A stretch of DNA of 64,000 nucleotides from the NCBI RefSeq assembly GCF_030719295.1, contig NZ_CP120997.1, positions 4,413,501-4,477,500 of the forward strand, read 5' to 3'. Position 1 is the stretch's first letter. Every line of letters starts with the position of its first letter. Positions 16,308 to 25,673 of the stretch are shown here, piece by piece. The notes beneath the pieces were generated by a model, which worked only from the letters and a program-made list of their open reading frames with translations, searched no databases and was not told where the DNA came from. The stretch is from Streptomyces sp. Mut1. Its GTDB lineage: Bacteria > Actinomycetota > Actinomycetes > Streptomycetales > Streptomycetaceae. Made by a program: the position numbers and the translations under genes.

Positions 16308-18779
16308 CTACACCGGGAAGCGGCGGCCCACCAGCCGCCAGGCGTACTCCAGGAGCGCGGACGCCGCCACCGCGATGGCCACCGCCGCCCACGGCATCTG
16401 CGTACCCACCAGCTTCAGCGCGAAGAAGTCCTGGAGCCACGGCACCGCGAGCACGATCAGGAAGGCCAGGCCCATCGCGGCCACCAGGCAGATCCGCCAC
16501 CAGGTGTAGGGGCGGGCGATGATCGCCAGGACCCACATCGAGACCAGGAACAGCGTGAGCGTCGCCGCGCTCGTCTCCGCCTCCAGGGCGCCCGTGCCGG
16601 CGTAGTGGTGGCGGGCGATCAGGTACGTCACGAAGGTCGCGGCGGCGGCGATGACGCCCGAGGGCACCGCGTACCGCATGACGCGCCGCACGAAGTGGGG
16701 GTGCGCGCGTTCCTTGTTGGGGGCCAGGGCCAGGAAGAACGCCGGGATGCCGATCGTCAGCGTGGACAGCAGCGTCAGGTGGCGGGGCAGGAACGGGTAC
16801 TCGACCTGGAAGCAGACCACCAGGACGGCCAGCAGCACCGAGTACACGGTCTTCGTCAGGAACAGGGTCGCGACCCGGGTGATGTTGCCGATCACCCGGC
16901 GGCCCTCGGCGACCACGGACGGCAGCGTCGCGAAGCTGTTGTTCAGCAGCACGATCTGGGCGACCGCGCGGGTCGCCTCGGAGCCCGAGCCCATCGAGAC
17001 ACCGATGTCGGCGTCCTTCAGCGCGAGGACGTCGTTGACCCCGTCACCCGTCATCGCCACGGTGTGGCCGCGCGACTGGAGGGCCGCGACCATCTCCCGC
17101 TTCTGCTGCGGGGTGACGCGGCCGAACACCGCGTTCTCCTCCATCGCGGTCGCCATCTCGTCCGGGTCCGTGGGCATCCGGCGCGCGTCCAGGGCGTGTT
17201 CGGCGCCCGGCATGCCGAGCTTCGCGGCCACCGCGCCGACCGACACGGCGTTGTCACCGGAGATGACCTTGGTGGCGACCCGCTGCTCGCCGAAGTAGGC
17301 GAGGGTCCGCCCCGCGTCGGGGCGCAGCCGCTGCTCCAGGACGACCAGGGCGGCCGGCTCGGCACCCTCGGCCGCGCCCGGGGCGTCCAGCTCGCCCCGC
17401 GCACGGGCCAGCAGCAGCACCCGCAGCCCCTGCTCGTTGAGCTGCCCGATCTCGTCCAGCGCCGGGTCGTCCTCCGCCAGCAGCACGTCGGGGGCGCCGA
17501 GGAGCCACGCGGACGACGTACCGCCGCCCTCCGTGAAGGCGGCCCCGCTGTACTTGCGGGCGGAGGAGAACGGCAGCGTCCCCGTGACGTCCCAGTCCTC
17601 CCCGTCCACCGGGGCCGGGTAGGCGTCGATGATGGCCTGGAGGCTGGCGTTGGGCCGGGGCTCGGACGCGCCGAAGGCGGCCAGCACGCGGTGCAGATAC
17701 GGCTCGTCGGTGCCGTTCAGCGCGCGGACCTCGGTGACGTCCATACCGCCCTCGGTGAGCGTGCCGGTCTTGTCCAGGCACACGACGTCGACCCGGGCCA
17801 GGCCCTCGATGGCGGGCAGCTCCTGGACGAGGCACTGCTTGCGGCCGAGCCGTACGACGCCGATCGCGAAGGCGACCGAGGTCAGCAGGACCAGGCCCTC
17901 CGGGATCATCGGGACGATGCCGCCGACGGTCCGGGCGACCGAGTCCTTGAAGTTGTGCTCCTTGACCACCAGCTGGCTGATGATCAGGCCGATCGCGGTC
18001 GGCACCATCATCCAGGTGACGTACTTGAGGATCGTGGAGATGCCGGTGCGCAGCTCGGACCGTACGAGCGTGAAGCGGGACGCCTCCTCGGCGAGCTGCG
18101 CCGCGTACGCCTCGCGCCCGACCTTCGTGGCGGTGAACGCCCCGCCTCCCGCGACGACGAAGCTGCCGGACATCACCGGGTCGCCGGTCCGCTTGACGAC
18201 CGGGTCCGCCTCGCCGGTGAGCAGGGACTCGTCGATCTCCAGGCCGTCCGCCTCGGCGACCGTGCCGTCCACGACCACCTTGTCCCCGGGGCCCAGCTCG
18301 ACCAGATCGCCCAGGACGATCTCCGAGGTGTGGATCTCGGCCGCCGCCCCGTCGCGCCGGACGGTCGGCTTCGCCTCGCCGATGACCGCGAGGCTGTCCA
18401 GTGTCTTCTTGGCCCGCCACTCCTGCACGATGCCGATGCCGGTGTTGGCGATGATCACGAAGCCGAAGAGGCTGTCCTGGATCGGCGCCACGAACAGCAT
18501 GATCAGCCAGAGCACACCGATGATCAGGTTGAACCGGGTGAAGACGTTGGCCCGGACGATCTCGGTCAGGGACCGCGAGGAGCGCACCGGTACGTCGTTG
18601 ACCTCGCCCCGGGCGATCCGCTCGGCGACCTCGGCGGCGGTCAGCCCGCGCCCGGCCGGCGGGTCCGGCAGCTCGACGGGGTGGACCGGGTCGAGCTCCG
18701 CCCCCGCGTCGATCGTCGCCGGGGTCCCCGAGGGACCGGTTCGCTGCTCCCCGGAGGGGTCGGATGCCCGCTGCGTCAT
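16308..18779 (-). CDS. P-type cation-transporting ATPase
   Basis: 823 residues. An integral membrane pump of the E1-E2 type: the phosphorylated Asp lies in DKTGTLT (about residue 336), the actuator motif is LLTGEADPV, and the hinge GDGVNDVLALKDADIGVSMG lies near residue 576. Eight to ten membrane segments are predicted. There is no N-terminal heavy-metal (CxxC) domain and no CPC motif, so it belongs to the P2/P3-like group (calcium, magnesium or monovalent cation), not the copper/zinc type. The ion is not decided by sequence. Confidence 0.85.
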   Translation of the reverse strand: MTQRASDPSGEQRTGPSGTPATIDAGAELDPVHPVELPDPPAGRGLTAAEVAERIARGEVNDVPVRSSRSLTEIVRANVFTRFNLIIGVLWLIMLFVAPIQDSLFGFVIIANTGIGIVQEWRAKKTLDSLAVIGEAKPTVRRDGAAAEIHTSEIVLGDLVELGPGDKVVVDGTVAEADGLEIDESLLTGEADPVVKRTGDPVMSGSFVVAGGGAFTATKVGREAYAAQLAEEASRFTLVRSELRTGISTILKYVTWMMVPTAIGLIISQLVVKEHNFKDSVARTVGGIVPMIPEGLVLLTSVAFAIGVVRLGRKQCLVQELPAIEGLARVDVVCLDKTGTLTEGGMDVTEVRALNGTDEPYLHRVLAAFGASEPRPNASLQAIIDAYPAPVDGEDWDVTGTLPFSSARKYSGAAFTEGGGTSSAWLLGAPDVLLAEDDPALDEIGQLNEQGLRVLLLARARGELDAPGAAEGAEPAALVVLEQRLRPDAGRTLAYFGEQRVATKVISGDNAVSVGAVAAKLGMPGAEHALDARRMPTDPDEMATAMEENAVFGRVTPQQKREMVAALQSRGHTVAMTGDGVNDVLALKDADIGVSMGSGSEATRAVAQIVLLNNSFATLPSVVAEGRRVIGNITRVATLFLTKTVYSVLLAVLVVCFQVEYPFLPRHLTLLSTLTIGIPAFFLALAPNKERAHPHFVRRVMRYAVPSGVIAAAATFVTYLIARHHYAGTGALEAETSAATLTLFLVSMWVLAIIARPYTWWRICLVAAMGLAFLIVLAVPWLQDFFALKLVGTQMPWAAVAIAVAASALLEYAWRLVGRRFPV

Positions 18780-18893
18780 GGTTCCGACGGTACGGGCGGA
18801 ACGTCCGGTGCACCCGCCGGGGGTGTGAAGATCAGACCGGGGGAGGAGCGGGATGGTCCCCCGGTCGTACGGGGCCGGTGCGGAGCTCCACGC

Positions 18894-19193
18894 TCAGGCG
18901 GTCGCGCCCGGCGTTTCCTCTGATCCGGACGGTCCGGAGCCCTCCGCCGCTGCCGCCGCCCGCTTGAGGGCCGCGTCGCGTCCGCGCACGTACCAGATGC
19001 CGATCAGGCCGAGGCCCGCGCCCGCCAGGCAGGTCCACACCCACCACAGGTGGCCGTGGTCGTCGAACCAGCCGTAGAACGGGATCTGGACCAGGAAGAG
19101 GACGAACCAGAGGATCGTGCCGCCGGTGATGGTCGCGACGACGGGCCCCTCCAGGGGCTCGGGTGCCTCGTGCTTCGGTGTCCACTTCGCCAT
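18894..19193 (-). CDS. DUF2530 family membrane protein
   Basis: 99 residues. Two membrane segments (about 20-40 and 50-68) with the family's WFVLFLVQIPFYGWFDDHGH and GLIGIWYVRGRDAALKR features. Cytoplasmic tails. Function unknown. Separated from the ATPase start by 114 bases. Confidence 0.8.
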   Translation of the reverse strand: MAKWTPKHEAPEPLEGPVVATITGGTILWFVLFLVQIPFYGWFDDHGHLWWVWTCLAGAGLGLIGIWYVRGRDAALKRAAAAAEGSGPSGSEETPGATA

Positions 19194-19379
19194 GCGGTCA
19201 GTGTATGCGGCGCGTATGTAAGCGCCGTCGGGTCAGTCGGCCCATGGGTCTACGCGCGGAGATAGCGATCTTCGCCTTATGTATTCATACTGAATCTGCT
19301 TACGGCTGGCTCGAATTATTCGTGTGAACGTCCAAAGCTGACCACTTTTAACCCCCTCTACGTACGACTGAGGTCATAC

Positions 19380-20834
19380 ATGTCCCCCTCGGCCACCGCT
19401 CCGGTCGACGCCACGCCTCCCCCGGCTCCACAGCCCACCGGCGGCCTGGACCGTTTCTTCAAGATCTCCGAGCGGAAGTCGTCGGTGGCCCGCGAGGTCC
19501 GCGGCGGATTCGCGACCTTCTTCGCGATGGCCTACATCATCGTGCTGAACCCGATCATCCTGGGCGGCGCGAAGGACATCAACGAGAACTACCTCAACCA
19601 CGGCCAGCTGGTCACCGCGACGGTGCTGACCGCCGCGTTCTCCACCCTGCTCATGGGTGTCATCGGCAACGTGCCGATCGCGCTGGCCGCGGGCCTCGGC
19701 GTCAACACCGTCGTCGCCCTCCAGCTCGCCCCCCGGATGACCTGGCCCGACGCCATGGGCATGGTCGTCCTCGCGGGCATCGTCGTCATGCTGCTCGTCG
19801 CGACCGGGCTGCGGGAACGTGTGATGAACGCCGTACCGGGCTCACTGCGCAAGGGCATCGCGATCGGCATCGGCCTGTTCATCCTGCTGATCGGCCTCGT
19901 CGACTCGGGCTTCGTCTCGCGCATCCCGGACAAGGCGGAGACCACCGTCCCGCTCCAGCTGGGCGCCGACGGCCACCTCAACGGCTGGCCGGTCCTGATC
20001 TTCGTCCTCGGCGCGCTGCTCACCCTCGTGCTGATCGTCCGCAAGGTGCCGGGCGCGATCCTGATCTCCATCGTGGCGATGACGGTCCTCGCACTGATCA
20101 TCAACGCCATCGCCGGTCTGCCGGCCGAGGCGTGGGGGCTGACCGTGCCGGAGTGGCCGGGCAATCCGGTCGCCACCCCGGACTTCGGGCTGCTGGGTCA
20201 CTTCAGCCTGTTCGGCGGCTTCCAGAAGGTGGGCATCCTCACCGGCATCCTGTTCGTCTTCACCGTGCTGCTGTCCTGCTTCTTCGACGCGATGGGCACC
20301 ATCCTCGGCGTAGGCGACGAGGCGAAGCTGACCGACAAGGACGGCAACTTCCCCGGCATCAACCGGGTGCTGTTCGTCGACGGCATCGGCGTCGCCGCGG
20401 GCGGTGCGAGCTCCTCCTCCGCCTCGACCTGCTTCGTGGAGTCCACGGCGGGGGTCGGCGAGGGCGCCCGTACGGGCCTGGCGAGCATCGTCACGGGGCT
20501 GCTGTTCACGGTCTCGCTGTTCCTCACACCGCTGGCGACCATGGTCCCCTCGCAGGCGGCCACTCCGGCCCTGCTGGCGGTGGGCTTCCTGATCATCGCG
20601 GGTTCCGTGCGGGACATCGACTGGAGCGACTACACGCTCGCGATCCCGGCCTTCCTCGCCATGGTCATGATGCCGTTCACGTACTCGATCACCAACGGCA
20701 TCGGCATCGGCTTCATCGCGTTCAGCGTGCTGCGGCTGGCCGCTGGGCGTGGCCGCGAGGTGCCGGCCGCGATGTACGCGGTGTCGGCGGTCTTCGTCTT
20801 CTACTACATGATGCCCGCGCTCGGCCTCACGTAA
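19380..20834 (+). CDS. AzgA/PbuG-type purine permease (NCS2 family)
   Basis: 484 residues with 12-14 membrane segments. The N-terminus RFFKISERKSSVAREVRGGF and the following FATFFAMAYIIVLNPIIL match the hypoxanthine/guanine/adenine permease branch of the NCS2 family; the substrate-site segment FFDAMGTILGVGDEAKL and the later GASSSSASTCFVESTAGVG are also typical. It probably imports purine bases by proton symport. The 186-base leader shows no purine riboswitch that I can recognise. Confidence 0.85.
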   Translation: MSPSATAPVDATPPPAPQPTGGLDRFFKISERKSSVAREVRGGFATFFAMAYIIVLNPIILGGAKDINENYLNHGQLVTATVLTAAFSTLLMGVIGNVPIALAAGLGVNTVVALQLAPRMTWPDAMGMVVLAGIVVMLLVATGLRERVMNAVPGSLRKGIAIGIGLFILLIGLVDSGFVSRIPDKAETTVPLQLGADGHLNGWPVLIFVLGALLTLVLIVRKVPGAILISIVAMTVLALIINAIAGLPAEAWGLTVPEWPGNPVATPDFGLLGHFSLFGGFQKVGILTGILFVFTVLLSCFFDAMGTILGVGDEAKLTDKDGNFPGINRVLFVDGIGVAAGGASSSSASTCFVESTAGVGEGARTGLASIVTGLLFTVSLFLTPLATMVPSQAATPALLAVGFLIIAGSVRDIDWSDYTLAIPAFLAMVMMPFTYSITNGIGIGFIAFSVLRLAAGRGREVPAAMYAVSAVFVFYYMMPALGLT

Positions 20835-20862
20835 GGGCGGCGCGGGGGCCCGGCCCGGGAGG

Positions 20863-21069
20863 TCAGGTGACCTCCTCGGCCGGCACCCCCTCCGCCCCGT
20901 AGAACTTCTCCGTCTCGTCGACCGCCGACTGGAAGCGCTCGTCGAAGTCATCGCGAATGAGCGTCCGGACCACATAGTCCTGGACGCTCATTCCGCGTTT
21001 GGCGGCGTGCTGCTTGAGCCGGTCGAGCAGCTCACCGTCTATGCGCAGGCTGAGCACTGTCGATCCCAT
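20863..21069 (-). CDS. ribbon-helix-helix (CopG-like) small protein
   Basis: 68 residues from ATG 21069. STVLSLRIDGELLDRLKQHA followed by GMSVQDYVVRTLIRDDF is a ribbon-helix-helix DNA-binding fold; the C-terminal 20 residues are acidic. A longer start at 21102 adds 11 residues of no clear homology. Such proteins act as dimeric repressors or antitoxins; no toxin gene is adjacent, as its neighbours are the permease and a divergent MarR gene. Confidence 0.7.
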   Translation of the reverse strand: MGSTVLSLRIDGELLDRLKQHAAKRGMSVQDYVVRTLIRDDFDERFQSAVDETEKFYGAEGVPAEEVT

Positions 21070-21187
21070 GGCAAGCAGGGTTACGTCCTGCGGGCCCGCC
21101 ATGCGTGATTTTCCGCCGCAGACTCACTCGTTTGGGTGATCGATTGTGATCCGGCTCTCGCGCGTGTACCACCAAGTGGTATTTAGG

Positions 21188-21203
21188 GTAAGTAATGAGT
21201 TAC
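21188..21203. promoter_or_regulatory. likely MarR operator
   Basis: GTAAGTAATGAGTTAC is an imperfect 16-base palindrome (six of eight pairs) lying 10 bases before the MarR start codon, in an AT-rich patch that probably contains the promoter. MarR regulators commonly bind such sites in their own promoter. Confidence 0.4.
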
Positions 21204-21213
21204 GCTAACAAAC

Positions 21214-21654
21214 ATGCCTGACCTGATCCACGACAGCGACAGTGCCGCCGCCGTGAGCTCCCTTCGTTCCGCCGTCATGCTGCTCGGCCGGCGCCTCAAG
21301 CACCAGCGCGTCGACGAGTCGCTGAGCCCGACCGAGATGTCGGTCCTCGGAACACTGGCCCGTTGCGGCTCCGCCACCCCCGGTGAGCTGGCCCGCAAGG
21401 AGCATGTGCAGCCGCCGTCGATGACCCGCATCGTCGCGTTGCTGGAATCGAAGGGTCTGGTCAGGCTGGAACCGCACCCCGATGACCGTCGTCAGAAGAT
21501 GGTCAGCCAGACCGAGCAGGCCGAGGCCATGCTCGCCGAGAGCCGCGACAAGCGGAACGCCTGGCTGACCACCCTCGCCGAAGGCCTGGACGAGGACGAG
21601 TGGGAGACGCTGCGCAACGCGGCGCCCGTGCTGGAGAAGCTCGCCCACCTGTAG
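21214..21654 (+). CDS. MarR family transcriptional regulator
   Basis: 146 residues. A winged-helix MarR fold: LSPTEMSVLGTLARCGSATP, then the recognition helix region GELARKEHVQPPSMTRIVAL and the wing LVRLEPHPDDRRQKMVSQTE. It lies 94 bases upstream of an MFS gene on the same strand, so it likely controls that exporter and itself. Confidence 0.9.
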   Translation: MPDLIHDSDSAAAVSSLRSAVMLLGRRLKHQRVDESLSPTEMSVLGTLARCGSATPGELARKEHVQPPSMTRIVALLESKGLVRLEPHPDDRRQKMVSQTEQAEAMLAESRDKRNAWLTTLAEGLDEDEWETLRNAAPVLEKLAHL

Positions 21655-21748
21655 CGGAAGGGGCCGCGCCGGGCAGCACCGGCGCCCGACCCCGCCGCCG
21701 CATCCCCGTCAGCACGCGCAATGTCCACGCCCGAGGAGGCGAACCCTT

Positions 21749-23083
21749 TTGAGTACGGGATCCGGAGCAGACTCCGCCCCCGCACCGACTTCCACCCACG
21801 AGAGCAAGCCCGGCGGGACCTTCTCGTCGCTGAAGATCCGCAACTACCGCCTGTTCGCCACGGGCGCCGTGATCTCCAACACCGGTACCTGGATGTCCCG
21901 CATCACGCAGGACTGGCTCGTCCTGAGCCTCACCGGGTCCGCCGCCGCCGTCGGCATCACCACGGCACTCCAGTTCCTCCCGATGCTTCTCTTCGGCCTG
22001 TACGGCGGCGTCATCGCCGACCGGCTGCCGAAGCGCAAGCTCCTGCTCATCAGCCAGGCGGCCCTCGGCGCCTGCGGTGTCGTGCTCGCGGTCCTCACGC
22101 TCTCGGGCGTGGTCCAGGTGTGGCACGTCTACCTGATCGCGTTCCTGCTCGGCATGGTCACGGTCGTGGACAACCCGGCCAGGCAGGCCTTCGTCTCCGA
22201 GATGGTCGGCCCCGCGCAGCTGCGCAACGCGGTCAGCCTGAACTCGGCGAACTTCCAGTCCGCCCGCCTCATCGGTCCCGCCGTCGCGGGTGTGCTGATC
22301 ACCACGGTCGGCAGCGGCTGGGCCTTCATGTTCAACGGCCTGTCGTTCCTCGCGCCGCTGGTCGGCCTGATGATGATGCGGACGAGCGAACTGCACAAGG
22401 CCGTCGTCGTGCCACGCGCCAAGGGCCAGCTCCGGGAGGGGCTGCGCTATGTGTCGGGCCGCCCCGAGCTGATCTGGCCGATCGTCCTGGTCGGCTTCGT
22501 CGGCACGTTCGGCTTCAACTTCCCGATCTGGCTGACGGCCTTCGCGGACGAGATCTTCCACGGCGGTGCCGGGATGTACTCGTTCTTCAACATCCTCATG
22601 GCGGCCGGCTCCCTGGCCGGTGCGCTGCTCGCCGCCCGCCGCCGCTCCTCGCGGCTGCGGATGCTGGTCGCCGCCGGTACGGCCTTCGGCCTGCTGGAGA
22701 TCGTCGCCGCGCTCGCGCCGTCCGTCTGGATGTTCGCGATCCTGCTCGTGCCGATCGGGATGATCGGTCTGACGACCAACATCAGCGCCAACACCAGCGT
22801 CCAGATGGCGGCCGACCCGGCCATGCGCGGCCGGGTGATGAGCCTGTACATGATGGTCTTCGCCGGTGGTACGCCGGTGGGCGCCCCGATCGTCGGCTGG
22901 ATCAGTGACGCGTACGGCCCCCGCACCAGCATGGTGGCCGGCGGCGCGCTGTCGCTGGTGGCCGCGATCGGTGTCGCCGTGATGCTGGCCCGCGTCGGCG
23001 GGCTGCGCCTGAAGGTGGACCTGCGTCCGGGCCGCCCGCACGTGCGCTTCGTTCCGCGCGAACGACTGGCGACGGTGGCCTGA
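21749..23083 (+). CDS. MFS exporter (DHA-like), partner of the MarR regulator
   Basis: 444 residues from TTG 21749, set by GAGGAGG at 21733-21739. Twelve membrane segments; GTWMSRITQDWLVLSLT and LYGGVIADRLPKRKLLL (motif A-like loop) are typical of the actinobacterial Bcr/enterobactin-exporter-like MFS group. The C-terminal cytosolic tail is basic (LKVDLRPGRPHVRFVPRERL). Probably drug or metabolite efflux under the upstream MarR protein. Confidence 0.85.
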   Translation: MSTGSGADSAPAPTSTHESKPGGTFSSLKIRNYRLFATGAVISNTGTWMSRITQDWLVLSLTGSAAAVGITTALQFLPMLLFGLYGGVIADRLPKRKLLLISQAALGACGVVLAVLTLSGVVQVWHVYLIAFLLGMVTVVDNPARQAFVSEMVGPAQLRNAVSLNSANFQSARLIGPAVAGVLITTVGSGWAFMFNGLSFLAPLVGLMMMRTSELHKAVVVPRAKGQLREGLRYVSGRPELIWPIVLVGFVGTFGFNFPIWLTAFADEIFHGGAGMYSFFNILMAAGSLAGALLAARRRSSRLRMLVAAGTAFGLLEIVAALAPSVWMFAILLVPIGMIGLTTNISANTSVQMAADPAMRGRVMSLYMMVFAGGTPVGAPIVGWISDAYGPRTSMVAGGALSLVAAIGVAVMLARVGGLRLKVDLRPGRPHVRFVPRERLATVA

Positions 23084-23100
23084 GAACCGCTGTGAACGCC

Positions 23101-23138
23101 ACGCGGCCCCGCCCGGATGATCCGGGACGGGGCCGCGT
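23101..23138. terminator. bidirectional terminator hairpin
   Basis: ACGCGGCCCCG-CCCGGA-TGA-TCCGGG-ACGGGGCCGCGT forms a long GC stem between the convergent MFS and M23 peptidase genes. A near-identical palindrome occurs at 24443-24479. Confidence 0.75.
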
Positions 23139-23253
23139 TCGCGTTGCCCGCTGGACGGTGTGCGGTCCGGCGCGTCCCGGCACCGACCACGGGGCCGGGA
23201 GGCCCCCACGCGGGGCTGGAGCGGGCGCGCTGTTGGCGCGGGGCGGCGTGCCC

Positions 23254-24231
23254 TCAGCCGACCAGCGCCTTCCAGGTCACCGGACCCGCCTCGCCGTCGA
23301 CCACCAGCCGGTTGAGGCTCTGGTAGGTGCGCACGGCGGACGTGGTGACCGCGCCGAACGTACCGTCGACCGCCAGGCCGGCGCTGCGTCGGTTGAGGGC
23401 GTTCTGGAGGGCCCGGACGTGCGATCCGCTGCCGCCCTGCCGCAGGGTGTAGACGAGATGGGGCCAGGTCGCCGGGCCCACCTGGCCGTCGGCCACCAGG
23501 CCCTTGGCCTTCTGGAACTGCTTCACGGCGGCGGACGAGACCGAGCCGTACTGTCCGTCGGCGACCAGACTGTAGCCACGCTGCGTCATCAGGTACTGGA
23601 TGACGACGACCGTCTTCCCGCTCGCGCCGGGGTCGATCCTGGGCCAGCCGCCGCCCAGGTCCACGCCCCGGGTGGCCATGAAGGTGACCGGGTTGACCGT
23701 CACGCCGATCCCTCCGGAGTGGGTCTCGAAGTGCAGATGGGGTCCTGTCACATTGCCGGTGGCGCCCATGTCGGCGATGCGCTGTCCGGCGGCGACCGTG
23801 GCGTTGAGTGCGACCCGGTACACGCTGAGGTGGCCATAGTAGGTGTACTGGCCGTTGCCGTGCGAGACGACCAGGGCGTTGCCGGTCCGGCCGGCGATGC
23901 CGCCGCCCCATGACCGGCGGACGACCGTGCCGGCCGCCGCCGCGTAGACCGCGGTACCCGTCGAGTTCGAGACGTCCTGCCCGGCGTGTGCGCCGCCGCC
24001 CCGGGGGGCGCCGTACTGTCCGCCGGCGGGGAAACGGCCGAGGGCGGGGTTGAGCCATGCCCCGTTCTTCGCCGTGGCCGCGGAGGCCGTCGTGGCCCCC
24101 GTCAGCAGTCCCAGCGCGGAAAGGGCCAGTCCCAGCCCCGTCCCGGCGATCACCCCGCGACGGGAGAGCCCGCCGCGCTGTTCCCTTCCGTCCGCCGTCG
24201 CCTCGTCCGCCGTTGAGCAGGAATCGCACAT
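23254..24231 (-). CDS. Tat-exported M23 peptidase with two peptidoglycan-binding domains
   Basis: 325 residues from ATG 24231 (GAGGGAG upstream). A twin-arginine signal LSRRGVIAG at 22-30 leads into a hydrophobic core ending TTASA, so it is exported folded. The M23 LytM-type zinc endopeptidase domain has H82xxxD86 and H165-L-H167, the usual ligands/catalytic residues. Two PG_binding_1 domains follow, about 205-255 (AVKQFQKAKGLVADGQVG) and 265-322 (AVRTYQSLNRLVVDG). It acts on cell-wall cross-links outside the cell. The gene is flanked on both sides by copies of one palindrome. Confidence 0.9.
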   Translation of the reverse strand: MCDSCSTADEATADGREQRGGLSRRGVIAGTGLGLALSALGLLTGATTASAATAKNGAWLNPALGRFPAGGQYGAPRGGGAHAGQDVSNSTGTAVYAAAAGTVVRRSWGGGIAGRTGNALVVSHGNGQYTYYGHLSVYRVALNATVAAGQRIADMGATGNVTGPHLHFETHSGGIGVTVNPVTFMATRGVDLGGGWPRIDPGASGKTVVVIQYLMTQRGYSLVADGQYGSVSSAAVKQFQKAKGLVADGQVGPATWPHLVYTLRQGGSGSHVRALQNALNRRSAGLAVDGTFGAVTTSAVRTYQSLNRLVVDGEAGPVTWKALVG

Positions 24232-24442
24232 GTTCGCTCCCTCAGGTCCACTGAATCGGGCACCGGCTGTCGGCGTGACCACTTCGCGGAACAAGTATTG
24301 AAGTGAGCACGCCAAGATATCTACCCGCATAGACTTTAGGGACGTGGTACCGATCCGGCCATAGGCGCGCGGCCCCGTCCGGCCCCGTCCGGCCCCGCAC
24401 GGCTGCGCCACGCGGTCGGCCTGAACGCTGCACTGAACGCGT

Positions 24443-24479
24443 CGCGGCCCCGTCCCGGATCATCCGGGACGGGGCCGCG
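24443..24479. repeat. perfect 37-base palindrome, second copy of the 23101 hairpin
   Basis: CGCGGCCCCGTCCCGGAT, one C, then the exact reverse complement. The flanks TGAACGC before and CGCGTT after also match the copy at 23101-23138. Here it sits between two divergent genes, where a terminator is not expected. Confidence 0.85.
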
Positions 24480-24516
24480 TCGCGTTCACGTATGCCGGGC
24501 CGGTTACGCTCGTCGG

Positions 24517-24603
24517 GTGGACCCGAAGACCAGAAACCGCATCATGGCAGCCGTGCTCGTGCTGATGTTCGCCGTCGTCGCCGTGGCGGCCGCCCTCGGC
24601 TAG
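24517..24603 (+). CDS. 28-residue membrane peptide
   Basis: GTG 24517 to TAG 24603 encodes MDPKTRNRIMAAVLVLMFAV followed by VAVAAALG. A charged N-terminus plus one hydrophobic helix is the pattern of a small membrane peptide. It lies between a divergent M23 gene and a convergent aldo/keto reductase, 15 bases from the latter's stop. No database check was possible. Confidence 0.5.
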   Translation: MDPKTRNRIMAAVLVLMFAVVAVAAALG

Positions 24604-24618
24604 GACGCCTTTACGGAC

Positions 24619-25614
24619 CTACCAGGCGAAGTTCTCCGGCGACGGGCCGGGGCCGGGGAAGATCTCCTCCAGGGCCGCCAGCACCTCCGCCGAAAGCTCC
24701 AGCTCCACCGCCCGCAGCGCGGAGTCGAGCTGCTCCCGCGTGCGCGGGCCCGAGATCGGACCGGTGACGCCGGGCCGGGTCAGCAGCCACGCCAGGCCCA
24801 CCTCGCCGGGCTCCAGACCGTGCTTGTCCAGCAGGTCCTCGTACGCCTGTACCTGCGCCCGCACCTTGGGGTCGGCCAGCGCCTCGCCGGAGCGGCCGGA
24901 GGTGGACCGGGCGCCGCCGCCCTCGCGCTCCTTGCGGATCGCGCCGCCGAGCAGCCCGCCGTGCAGCGGCGACCAGGGGATGACGCCGAGGCCGTACTCC
25001 CGGGCGGCCGGGATGACCTCCATCTCGGCGCCGCGCTCCATCAGGTTGTAGATGCACTGCTCGCTGACCAGCCCGTAGCTGCCCCGCTGCCGGGCGACCT
25101 CGTTGGCCTGGGCGATCTTGTAGCCGGCGAAGTTGGACGAGCCGGCGTAGAGGATCTTGCCCTGCTGGATCAGTACGTCGATGGCCTGCCAGATCTCCTC
25201 GACCGGGGTCGACCGGTCGACGTGGTGGAACTGGTACAGATCGATGTGGTCGGTCTGGAGCCGCTTCAGGCTGGCATCGACGGCCCGGCGGATGTTGACG
25301 GCGGACAGCTTGTCGTGGTTGGGCCACGCCTCGCCGTCCGGGCCCATGTTCCCGTAGACCTTGGTGGCGAGCACGACCTTGTCGCGGCGGTCGCCGCCCT
25401 GCGCGAACCAGGTGCCGAGGATCTCCTCGGTGCGGCCCTTGTTCTCGCCCCAGCCGTAGACGTTCGCGGTGTCGAAGAAGTTGACGCCCGCGTCCAGGGC
25501 GGCGTCCATGAGCGTGTGGCTGTCGCTCTCGTTGGTCTGGGGGCCGAAGTTCATCGTCCCCAGGACGAGGCGGCTTACTTTGAGTCCGGTGCGTCCGAGC
25601 TGCGTGTACTTCAT
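24619..25614 (-). CDS. aldo/keto reductase
   Basis: 331 residues, ATG 25614. A TIM-barrel NADPH-dependent oxidoreductase: MKYTQLGRTGLKVSRLVLG start, FFDTANVYGWGENKGRTEEI with the catalytic Asp and Tyr, a Lys in VVLATKVYG, and QFHHVDRSTPVEE for the His. The GPRTREQLDSALRAVE segment binds the cofactor phosphate. It resembles the YajO/Kv-beta-like AKR group. Substrate unknown. Confidence 0.9.
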   Translation of the reverse strand: MKYTQLGRTGLKVSRLVLGTMNFGPQTNESDSHTLMDAALDAGVNFFDTANVYGWGENKGRTEEILGTWFAQGGDRRDKVVLATKVYGNMGPDGEAWPNHDKLSAVNIRRAVDASLKRLQTDHIDLYQFHHVDRSTPVEEIWQAIDVLIQQGKILYAGSSNFAGYKIAQANEVARQRGSYGLVSEQCIYNLMERGAEMEVIPAAREYGLGVIPWSPLHGGLLGGAIRKEREGGGARSTSGRSGEALADPKVRAQVQAYEDLLDKHGLEPGEVGLAWLLTRPGVTGPISGPRTREQLDSALRAVELELSAEVLAALEEIFPGPGPSPENFAW

Positions 25615-25673
25615 GGACCCCAACCCAACTCCTTCGAGCGCGCTCGAAGCAAGCACCGCCCCGGGGACACGGC

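Noticed and set aside
13459..16536. 1025-codon minus-strand frame
   Set aside because: Antisense shadow of the sacsin-like gene, a normal by-product of very high third-position GC.
19194..19379. Purine riboswitch ahead of the AzgA-type permease
   Set aside because: The leader lacks the conserved core loops of a purine aptamer and has no P1-P3 arrangement that I can pair.
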